Part shown: piece by piece, positions 1-5,364 of the stretch
Position numbering within the stretch: the stretch's first letter is position 1
Layout: the number at the start of each line of letters is the position of its first letter
Source of the DNA: Porticoccaceae bacterium
Lineage (GTDB): Bacteria > Pseudomonadota > Gammaproteobacteria > Pseudomonadales > Porticoccaceae
Assembly (NCBI GenBank): GCA_002692165.1
Contig: NZJL01000092.1
Coordinates: 1 to 5,364 of the forward strand
Direction of reading: 5' to 3'
DNA length: 5,364 nt
Program-made: the position numbers and the translations under genes
Notes under the pieces: model-generated
The model's database searches: none
Seen by the model: the letters and a program-made list of their open reading frames with translations, nothing else
Told to the model about the DNA's origin: nothing

Positions 1-267
1 GGCCTCGAGGACACTTGGTTCCGTTGGGAACGAAATATTTGTTAATCTCGCTAGAGGGAGCTTTCCCGGGAGACTATATCCCGTTAACCCGTCCTATGAA
101 CAGGTCAATGATTTGACCTGCTACGCTAGCCTGGCTGATTTGCCTGAGGTCCCAGACCACGTGATCCTGGCCGTCGGCGATCACCGATTGGAGGATGCGG
201 TAAATGAGATCATTGATTTGGGCGTCAAAGCATGCTCGATCTTCTCATCACTTATATTGAGAGATGA
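1..267 (+). repeat. Left arm of a large inverted repeat (5' part of acyl-CoA synthetase gene)
   Basis: Bases 1-267 match the reverse complement of 2302-2568 without gaps; base p pairs with base 2569-p. I count 18 mismatches in 267 positions, about 93% identity, with an identical run of 54 bases at 77-130. The arm begins at the window edge, so it may extend further left. The arms are 2034 bases apart. Confidence 0.95.
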
Positions 268-2071
268 CACAAAACCTCCTCTTAAGGAAAGACTAAAATC
301 GAAAATCTTGGACTCCGGTTTACTTGTTGCTGGGCCCAACTGTTTGGGCTTTTTTAATGTCCGAGATCATGTGCTGGCCGGAGCATTCGATACTAGGGAT
401 CATCCTCCACCCGGTAGTGTAAGTCTAATCAGCCAGTCGGGCGCAGGGATGCAGGGTATAGTTGATTGTGAACAGCGATTGCAATTTAACCTCGCAGTAT
501 CAACTGGCTATGAATTCTCGGTTACCATGGAGGATTATCTGAGCTACGCGCTCGATCTTCCAGAAACTTCGGCTGTTGGTTTATTTCTTGAAACTAGTCG
601 TGAGCCAGCAAAATTTTTAAGGGCTCTTGACAAGGCGCAGGAAAAAAAAATCCCCATCGTGGTTGTGAAAGTAGGGCGCTCCTCTTTTGCTGCCGAGCTA
701 GCGGTATCTCATTCTGGGGCCCTGACTGGTAGCGATAGATGTTACTCCGCGGTTTTTGACGCATTTGGTGTTCAAAGAGTGGAGGATATGGATCAGTTGG
801 CAACTGCTTTGATCATGTTTTCTCAGCCACACCCAATTAGGTCGGGAGCTCTGGTTTGTCTTCATGATTCGGGTGGTGAGCGCCAACTTCTCATAGACCT
901 GGCTGAGAAGTATCAAGTTCCAATCGCTGATTTGTCGGAAGAGACGAGAGCAAAGCTCTTGCTGAATCTGCATCCGGGCCTGCCAGCTGTCAATCCACTC
1001 GATGGCTGGGCCGGCGGTCCGAACGCTGATGAGCAAATGTCGGTGTGTTTTGCAGCTCTGATGAACGACGAGTCCGCGGCAATAGGAGCAGTTGTTCATG
1101 ATCGTGGCCCAAATAGCCTGGTATACCCGAATTATGTTGCATACTTAGACGCAGCAAGAGCAGGGACGGATAAGCCAATGTTTCTTGTCGCGAACAGGCA
1201 GGGAAGCGGAAGTGATCAATTGGCCATAGATTCAACTCATAAAGGTTTACCGGTTATTGACGGCGTAAGTCAGTTCCTAGTCGGCGCTAAATGTCTCCTG
1301 CAATATAGAGACTTTCATCTTCGGGAGGGTTCGGTGCCTGCTGCAATGAACTCTGAGTTGTCTTTGGGCTGGCATCAGTTGCTTTCCACAACGGATGATC
1401 TCAATGAGGCAATGGCTAATCAATTACTCACCGACTGCGGTATACCAATGAATCCCTGTCAGTTAGTCAATGATGAGCAGTCCCTCCTCGATGCGTCAAA
1501 AAAAATGGAATATCCTCTGGTTCTTAAAACTGCCGTATCGTATATAAAACACAAGTCCGAATGCGACGGAGTTGTGCTAAATATTCAGTCGAAAGAGGCT
1601 CTAAAAGAGGCTTATTTGAATCTCAGCCAGCGTCTCGGAAAGCCAGCCATTGTCTCGCCGATGGTGAACTCCTTTGGTGTTGAAATGATTTTGGGTATGG
1701 TGAATGATAGTCAATTTGGTCCGTTTGTCGTTGTGGGTTTCGGAGGTATTTATGCGGAGGCACTGAATGATACTTGTGTATTACACCCTCCTTTTGACTG
1801 TGACACAGTGGATCGTGCACTCGACCAACTTTCTATGCGGGCACTCCTTGACGGCTTGAGGGGAAGGCCCGCAGTGAACATGCAATGTTACTGTGAAATT
1901 GCAGCCAGATTTTCTGTTTTCGTGACTGAGTTTGCTGATTCAATTGGTGAGATTGATATCAATCCGATGTTAGTCACAGAAAATGGTTGTATCGGGCTTG
2001 ATGCGCTGATCATTTTAAAAAATACTGCTTCCCTCAGAGAGGCATCAGGAGAAAATAGCCGCGATGAATAA
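2..2071 (+). CDS. NDP-forming acyl-CoA synthetase (ADP-forming acetyl-CoA synthetase family), 5' partial
   Basis: Predicted cytoplasmic enzyme interconverting acyl-CoA + NDP + Pi with acid + CoA + NTP; the acid is unknown. The frame is open from base 2, so the TTG at 113 is internal. Compared with the second copy at 2274-2624, 19 N-terminal residues are missing, giving an inferred length near 708, normal for fused alpha-beta enzymes of this family. Domains in order are a CoA-binding Rossmann-like domain (GPNCLGFFN at 332-358), succinyl-CoA-ligase-like domains with ISQSGAG (428-448), and the phospho-histidine loop SHSGALTGSD with its His codon at 710-712. A C-terminal ATP-grasp domain follows, with the KHKSECDGV segment (about 1547-1573), GVEMILG, FGPFVVVGFGG and the EIDINPM ending. 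All expected motifs are present and the gene looks functional. It overlaps the downstream glutamine-synthetase-like start by 8 bases, indicating an operon. Family assignment is firm; substrate is not determined. Confidence 0.93.
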   Translation, partial: ASRTLGSVGNEIFVNLARGSFPGRLYPVNPSYEQVNDLTCYASLADLPEVPDHVILAVGDHRLEDAVNEIIDLGVKACSIFSSLILRDDTKPPLKERLKSKILDSGLLVAGPNCLGFFNVRDHVLAGAFDTRDHPPPGSVSLISQSGAGMQGIVDCEQRLQFNLAVSTGYEFSVTMEDYLSYALDLPETSAVGLFLETSREPAKFLRALDKAQEKKIPIVVVKVGRSSFAAELAVSHSGALTGSDRCYSAVFDAFGVQRVEDMDQLATALIMFSQPHPIRSGALVCLHDSGGERQLLIDLAEKYQVPIADLSEETRAKLLLNLHPGLPAVNPLDGWAGGPNADEQMSVCFAALMNDESAAIGAVVHDRGPNSLVYPNYVAYLDAARAGTDKPMFLVANRQGSGSDQLAIDSTHKGLPVIDGVSQFLVGAKCLLQYRDFHLREGSVPAAMNSELSLGWHQLLSTTDDLNEAMANQLLTDCGIPMNPCQLVNDEQSLLDASKKMEYPLVLKTAVSYIKHKSECDGVVLNIQSKEALKEAYLNLSQRLGKPAIVSPMVNSFGVEMILGMVNDSQFGPFVVVGFGGIYAEALNDTCVLHPPFDCDTVDRALDQLSMRALLDGLRGRPAVNMQCYCEIAARFSVFVTEFADSIGEIDINPMLVTENGCIGLDALIILKNTASLREASGENSRDE
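2047..2052 (+). promoter_or_regulatory. Ribosome binding site for the glutamine-synthetase-like gene
   Basis: AGGAGA lies 11 bases before the ATG at 2064, inside the last codons of the acyl-CoA synthetase gene. The purine-rich core fits a Shine-Dalgarno site, although the spacing is a little long. It supports the ATG at 2064 as the start and translation independent of, or coupled to, the upstream gene. Confidence 0.6.
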
Positions 2072-2324
2072 AAAAAACGAGTTGCAAGAGTTTCTGCGTC
2101 AATATCCAAAAACCACCTCGCTTGAACTATTGATTCCGGACATCAACGGGATCTTCCGCTGCAAGCGCATACCCAGACAAGAGTTTGAAGATTTTTTCGA
2201 AACAGGGGCGAATGGTCCAGCGACAACGCTTCTACTTAATGTGCTTGGCGAGATGACCGGCGACCTCGAATTTTTAAATCTGGAAGGGGATCCAGATAGA
2301 ATCATCTCTCAATATCAGAGATGA
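2064..2324 (+). pseudogene. Glutamine-synthetase-family ligase (PuuA / gamma-glutamyl-amine type), N-terminal fragment
   Basis: The first 79 codons (2064-2300) read as the N-terminal beta-grasp region of a type-I-like glutamine synthetase homolog. The segment IPDINGIFRCKRIP resembles the PuuA-type pattern (I-x-D-x-N-G-x-x-R-G-K-R-I-P), and a GDPDR segment sits where PuuA-like proteins have G-[ED]-P-D-R. Enzymes of this group ligate glutamate to amines such as putrescine, methylamine or ethanolamine using ATP. Family members are usually about 430-470 residues, so only about a sixth is present and the whole catalytic domain is missing. After the Arg codon ending at 2300 the sequence becomes the reversed synthetase copy, adding seven unrelated residues (IISQYQR) before TGA. 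Its ATG overlaps the upstream stop by 8 bases. As written the product cannot be active; it is either a true truncation or a chimeric join. Assignment to a precise amine substrate is not possible. Confidence 0.85.
2298..2302. other. Rearrangement or chimera junction
   Basis: To the left, the + strand codes for the GDPDR segment of a glutamine-synthetase homolog. From 2302 rightward the DNA is the reverse complement of the synthetase 5' region, corresponding to base 267 of the left arm. Position 2301 mismatches its partner (268), but the codon is still Asp in both copies, so the exact break is uncertain by a few bases. No insertion sequence, target duplication or att-like repeat is visible at the join. 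Confidence 0.88.
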
Positions 2325-2568
2325 GAAGATCGAGCATGCTTTGACGCCCAAACCAATGATCTCGTCAACCGCATCCTCCAATCGGTGATCGGCGACGGCC
2401 AGAATCACGTGGTCTGGAACCTCGGGCAAATCAGCCAAGCTAGCGTAGCAGGTCAAATCATTGACCTGTTCATAGGACGGGTTAACGGGATACAGTCTCC
2501 CTGGAAAGCTCCCTCTTGCGAGATTAACAAATATTTCGTTCCCAACAGAGCCAAGCTTCCTCGAGGCC
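2302..2568 (-). repeat. Right arm of the inverted repeat
   Basis: This is the reverse-complement partner of bases 1-267. Of the 18 mismatches, 13 fall at third codon positions and 12 are silent, leaving four amino-acid changes (left/right: Thr/Lys, Gly/Ala, Asn/Asp, Asp/Gly). The arm ends sharply at the junction on its left. On the right it reaches the point where the left copy runs off the window, so homology probably continues to the gene start at 2624. Confidence 0.95.
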
Positions 2569-2621
2569 CCCAAAACTGCAATTGATGTTGGCTTCAGTAA
2601 CGGGTTTAGCCGGTGGTCAGT

Positions 2622-2626
2622 CATCA
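2622..2626 (-). promoter_or_regulatory. TGATG stop/start overlap
   Basis: On the - strand the TGA of the GcvT-like gene (2626-2624) and the ATG of the truncated synthetase (2624-2622) share one A. Upstream bases (CCCCAAATTTC) hold no purine-rich ribosome site, so re-initiation after termination is the likely way the second gene is translated. Confidence 0.75.
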
Positions 2627-3805
2627 GAAATTTGGGGCTGGAGTCTGTCTTCTTCGAGCAGGTGTGAAGACCGGTCCATCAATGACTTTGCAAGACGCCA
2701 TAACCCGAGTCCATTTCAGCTCCCGCTCATAGTAGATTTCTGCAATCAGAGATTGTCCTTTTGAACCGTATCGAGCATCTACTTGAGCAAAAGCAATATT
2801 TGTCTTTGCCGTGGGACACCAAGCTGCAGATGTAATCGTGCCAACCTCTCTGTCCGCATGGTAAACGAAAGCATGTTCAGCCGGCTTGTTGCCCTCGACA
2901 TCTAAATATACGAATGCATAACGAGAACCCTGCGCCTGTTCTTTCAAGAGTGCCTTTCGACCATTAAAAACGGGCTTATCAAACGAAACCAACCATCCCA
3001 GTCCCAGTTCAAAAGGAGAGCGCGAACGACCGCTTCTGATGGCTTCGTCGGCCGGCACAAAATCCACACCAGCCTGCAGAAAACCAGCTTCAATTCGAAG
3101 CATATCGAGCGCACTACTCCCGAAAGCACGAATACCATATAGCCTGCCAGCGTCAAAGAGAGCGTCCCAAAAAATCTCCCCCTGATTCGGTTCCATCCAT
3201 ACTTCATAACCTAGGTCACCTGTGAAACCCGTCCTGCTGACCATTAATTGTGAGCCAGAAAAATTAAAGTAAGCTATGCCAAACGGCTTCAATAATTCTA
3301 CTCCAGAAAAGCCCAAAGCCTTAAGCACCGCGCAAGAGGTAGGCCCCTGAACGGCCAAAGCAGCCACTTCTGCGGTTTCCTCGCAGATGGTTACATCGAA
3401 CCCCTCGGCAGTCCACATCAGCCAATCAAGCGCTCTCGTGTAACAGCACAAACGATAGTCATTTTCGGACAGCCGGAATATAGTGCCATCGTCCATTACT
3501 TTTCCTTCAGCATCGCACCAAAGGGCATAGAATACTCTGCCAACAGCAAGCTTTCTGATATCTCTTGTGATTAGTTTATTGATAAAGGCACCTGAATCAG
3601 AACCCGATATGCGGTATTTAGTCATCGGTGAGAGATCAAAAACACCAGTGCTGTTGCGAACAGCAAAGTACTCCATATCAACCTCAGTGAACACCTGTGG
3701 CGTGGTATAACCTTTCCAGTCTTCCCAGAGATTTACTTCACAAGCCGCTGCGCAACGAGTGTGAAACGGAGTATGTAATATCATGGACTCATTGTGTGGA
3801 ATCAT
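2624..3805 (-). CDS. GcvT-family folate-dependent aminomethyltransferase-like protein
   Basis: A complete 393-residue protein, close to the 360-400 of GcvT/DmdA-like enzymes, predicted cytoplasmic with no signal peptide. The family moves a one-carbon unit from an amine-type donor (or a methyl group from DMSP in DmdA) to tetrahydrofolate. Landmarks are STGVFDLSPMTKYRISG (52-68), VMDDG (103-107, containing the conserved Asp region of GcvT), AVQGP (151-155), RTGFTGDLGYEVW (191-203), LRIEAG (236-241), SPFELGLGW (263-271) and a C-terminal barrel domain. No lipoate carrier (GcvH) or GcvP gene is nearby, so ordinary glycine cleavage is unlikely. Pairing with an FAD oxidoreductase resembles the oxidase-plus-GcvT logic of dimethylglycine or sarcosine catabolism. 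The ATG at 3805 lies 15 bases after the upstream stop with only a weak AGG (3818-3816). An in-frame ATG at 3784 (residue 8) is an alternative start. Substrate is inferred, not shown. Confidence 0.9.
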   Translation of the reverse strand: MIPHNESMILHTPFHTRCAAACEVNLWEDWKGYTTPQVFTEVDMEYFAVRNSTGVFDLSPMTKYRISGSDSGAFINKLITRDIRKLAVGRVFYALWCDAEGKVMDDGTIFRLSENDYRLCCYTRALDWLMWTAEGFDVTICEETAEVAALAVQGPTSCAVLKALGFSGVELLKPFGIAYFNFSGSQLMVSRTGFTGDLGYEVWMEPNQGEIFWDALFDAGRLYGIRAFGSSALDMLRIEAGFLQAGVDFVPADEAIRSGRSRSPFELGLGWLVSFDKPVFNGRKALLKEQAQGSRYAFVYLDVEGNKPAEHAFVYHADREVGTITSAAWCPTAKTNIAFAQVDARYGSKGQSLIAEIYYERELKWTRVMASCKVIDGPVFTPARRRQTPAPNF

Positions 3806-3820
3806 AGAAATTTAGCCTGT

Positions 3821-5364
3821 TCAATTTTTCATTTGCGAAATAATCTCTTTTGCAGTGTTCAAACCAGCTAGCCCCATTACACCACCACCCGGATGAGTTC
3901 CTGCGCCACTCAAAAAGAGACCATCAACCGGAGTCCTATATTGGGAACCCCCCGGAAAAGGTCTCATGATAAGAACCTGATCCAAACTTATTTCTCCGTG
4001 ATGCCAATGTCCACCATGGATTAAATGACGCTGTTCAATATCTAAAGGTGTTAACAATTCGACCGAGAGCATTTGTTGCTTGACATCAGGATAGTATTGC
4101 GACAGACAATCTATGAGAAGGTCCTGAAAAGATTGTTTGCCTGCTTCCCAACCGCCTTCAAGTTCATAAGGAGCATATTGCACAATCGCCGATAAAACAT
4201 GTTTGCCATCTGGCGCTAGACCAGAGTCATGAATACTAGGGATACTTATATCCATAATGGGTGACTTGGAGAATTGGCCATATTTGGAAGGATTGAATGC
4301 TCGTTCTATGTATTCCATATTGGGGGCTATTAATAATCTATCACCAATCCGAGATTCCGCTAGTCCTCTGAACTTGGGCAAGCCGTCCAAAGCAATATGC
4401 AACTTAGCCGTATCTCCCTTCATACGCACGTTCTTCACTCGACGCACGATATCAGTCTCCAAATTAACCGGGCCAACAAACTTCTCAAACGTCGTTTTCG
4501 GATCAGCGCTTGAAACAACGATATCGGCTTTTAACTCACGCCCGTCTCTGAGAATTACTCCGGTTACCTTATCTAAGTCGATGCTTATTCGATCGACAAC
4601 GGCATTAAGTTCAATATCCACACCGACTGCCTTCACAGCTTTTGCCATCGATTGGCCCAATTGACCCATGCCGCCCCTCACTATTGAGACACCGGGACGA
4701 CCATACCCATAAATGTCACCCATGTGGCGATAGAGGTATCCAAAAACAGTATTTGGCGATCTTGGTCCCATATGAGATCCCAGTACTGAATCAACACTAA
4801 TCGCCGCCTTTAAAAGATCATTATCAAAATTTTCTTCCATTACGTCATATATATTAATCAACCCCAAACGCATCAAATCGCGCATGTCTGACTTACCGAG
4901 CATCTTTATCTTCATACCAAGACCCAGGAGGGCCAGGACGTCTCCAAAGCTTCTCTCGACCAAGCTCGGTGGCCGACGCTTGAATGCCTTACTTAAAACA
5001 TCACAAAATTTCATCATCTGCTTGTTAAATGACTTAAACGCTACTTTGTCTTTTTCGGAGATTCCAGCACCTTCAAGCCTATCCCCAAAAATGGTTAGAT
5101 GATCACCAGCCTCACTGAGCACCGTGGTGGGAATGTTTCGTGCCGATAGCTCAAAACCATTCTGCTCAAGGGACATCTGGGAAATCACGCTCTCATCCAA
5201 TTGGTACAACCATTGTGCGCACGAGGAAACTGAAAATTGTTCGAAAAACTCAGTGGTTGCACAAGCCCCGCCCGGGGAATGATGTGCTTCGAGCACAATT
5301 ACTTTTTTACCGGCCCTGGCAAGCGATGCAGCGCACGCCAGACCATTGTGTCCGCCGCCAATCA
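3821..5364 (-). CDS. FAD-dependent oxidoreductase, phytoene-dehydrogenase / PYROXD2-like, 5' partial
   Basis: The frame stays open to the right edge, giving 513 residues. The GTG at 5296 is internal because the FAD-binding fold begins before it: IGGGHNGLACAASLARAG (codons from 5362 down) is a classic G-x-G-x-x-G beta-alpha-beta dinucleotide site, followed by VIVLEA with the acidic residue expected to bind the FAD ribose. Probably fewer than about ten N-terminal residues are missing. Further motifs are PGGAC, YGRPGVSIVRGGMGQLGQ (near residues 219-237), an ADIVVSSADP strand (about 279-288), GGHWHHGEISLDQ (450-462), and the C-terminal FAD-contact segment GLFLSGAGTHPGGGV (near 481-495) typical of NAD(P)/FAD-dependent phytoene-dehydrogenase-like proteins. 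No carotenoid genes are adjacent, so a carotenoid role is not implied; amine or small-molecule oxidation is more consistent with the GcvT-like neighbour 15 bases downstream. The exact substrate is unknown. Confidence 0.9.
   Translation of the reverse strand, partial: IGGGHNGLACAASLARAGKKVIVLEAHHSPGGACATTEFFEQFSVSSCAQWLYQLDESVISQMSLEQNGFELSARNIPTTVLSEAGDHLTIFGDRLEGAGISEKDKVAFKSFNKQMMKFCDVLSKAFKRRPPSLVERSFGDVLALLGLGMKIKMLGKSDMRDLMRLGLINIYDVMEENFDNDLLKAAISVDSVLGSHMGPRSPNTVFGYLYRHMGDIYGYGRPGVSIVRGGMGQLGQSMAKAVKAVGVDIELNAVVDRISIDLDKVTGVILRDGRELKADIVVSSADPKTTFEKFVGPVNLETDIVRRVKNVRMKGDTAKLHIALDGLPKFRGLAESRIGDRLLIAPNMEYIERAFNPSKYGQFSKSPIMDISIPSIHDSGLAPDGKHVLSAIVQYAPYELEGGWEAGKQSFQDLLIDCLSQYYPDVKQQMLSVELLTPLDIEQRHLIHGGHWHHGEISLDQVLIMRPFPGGSQYRTPVDGLFLSGAGTHPGGGVMGLAGLNTAKEIISQMKN

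Larger units (their letters stand above)
2274..2624 (-). pseudogene. NDP-forming acyl-CoA synthetase, second copy, truncated after the CoA-binding region
   Basis: Starting at the ATG 2624-2622, the frame gives 108 residues homologous to the synthetase on the + strand, including the true N-terminus (MTDHRLNPLLKPTSIAVLGA) that the first copy lacks in this window. It then runs into reversed glutamine-synthetase DNA, which adds eight foreign residues (SIWIPFQI) before a stop at 2276-2274. Only part of the CoA-binding domain remains. The GPNCLG segment, the phospho-His loop and the ATP-grasp domain are absent, so it cannot be catalytic alone. Its ATG overlaps the stop of the GcvT-like gene by one base (TGATG) with no clear Shine-Dalgarno site, implying translational coupling and co-transcription with the two genes upstream. 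The surviving coding sequence shows no internal frameshift or stop, which suggests the truncation is recent or is an assembly join. Confidence 0.9.

Noticed and set aside
113..115. TTG as start of the left synthetase gene
   Set aside because: The frame is open back to base 2 and the upstream codons match the N-terminus of the second copy (ASR.LGSVGNEIF), so the true start is outside the window.
642..650. Runs of 8-9 A (642-650, 1498-1505, 2070-2077) as possible programmed frameshift sites
   Set aside because: The reading frames continue intact through each run with conserved protein sequence on both sides, and no alternative frame downstream is long or conserved. They remain possible sites of sequencing error.
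698..1099. 133-residue open frame on the - strand
   Set aside because: It lies wholly inside the synthetase gene, shows no recognisable domain and has low-complexity, shadow-like composition.
2290..2340. Bidirectional terminator between converging genes
   Set aside because: No GC-rich stem with a following T run was seen; the region is simply glutamine-synthetase coding DNA joined to synthetase coding DNA.
1..2568. Inverted repeats as terminal repeats of a transposon
   Set aside because: The arms are 267 bases of conserved protein-coding sequence, no transposase lies between them, and no target-site duplication was found.
2385..2764. Two short + strand open frames (2385-2585 and 2582-2764)
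   Set aside because: They are antisense to the truncated synthetase copy and to the 3' end of the GcvT-like gene; neither resembles a known protein.
4257..4664. 135-residue open frame on the + strand
   Set aside because: It is antisense to the conserved central part of the FAD oxidoreductase; its Ser/Thr-rich content is typical of a shadow frame, and it has no ribosome site.
5294..5296. GTG as start of the FAD oxidoreductase
   Set aside because: A start here would remove the G-x-G-x-x-G FAD-binding motif, which is coded in frame between 5296 and the window edge.

Overview
The window is bacterial coding DNA of moderate GC (near 45-50% by eye) with almost no intergenic space. Genes overlap or sit a few bases apart, as in compact operons. 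The protein families suggest a heterotrophic bacterium, perhaps a marine proteobacterium. Nothing in the sequence fixes the taxon.

Layout, left to right. (1) On the + strand, a nearly complete NDP-forming acyl-CoA synthetase gene is cut at its 5' end by the window edge (2-2071). It overlaps the start of a glutamine-synthetase-family gene of the PuuA / gamma-glutamyl-amine ligase type (2064 onward) by 8 bases. That gene stops being homologous after about 79 codons. (2) At about 2298-2302 the sequence switches abruptly to a second copy of the first part of the acyl-CoA synthetase gene, in reverse orientation. This copy is about 93% identical in DNA to bases 1-267 and has lost everything after residue 108. 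(3) Still on the - strand and reading toward the junction are a GcvT-family folate-dependent aminomethyltransferase-like gene (2624-3805) and, upstream of it, a phytoene-dehydrogenase/PYROXD2-like FAD oxidoreductase (3821 to the window end, 5' end missing).

Together the two strands imply one ancestral gene order: FAD oxidoreductase, GcvT-like protein, NDP-forming acyl-CoA synthetase, glutamine-synthetase-like ligase. The right half shows genes 1-3 of that order and the left half shows genes 3-4. A plausible but unproven job for the set is catabolism of an amine or N-methylated compound: glutamylation or ligation, FAD-linked oxidation, transfer of a one-carbon unit to tetrahydrofolate, and capture of an acyl-CoA with nucleotide gain or cost.

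The main oddity is the inverted duplication. It places the body of the synthetase gene between two opposed copies of its own 5' part and truncates two genes at a single point. The copies differ mostly at silent positions, so they come from two diverged lineages or old paralogs, not from a fresh copy. The options are a real rearrangement (even an invertible segment) or a chimeric contig joining two related strains. I consider the chimera the more likely and say so in the findings.
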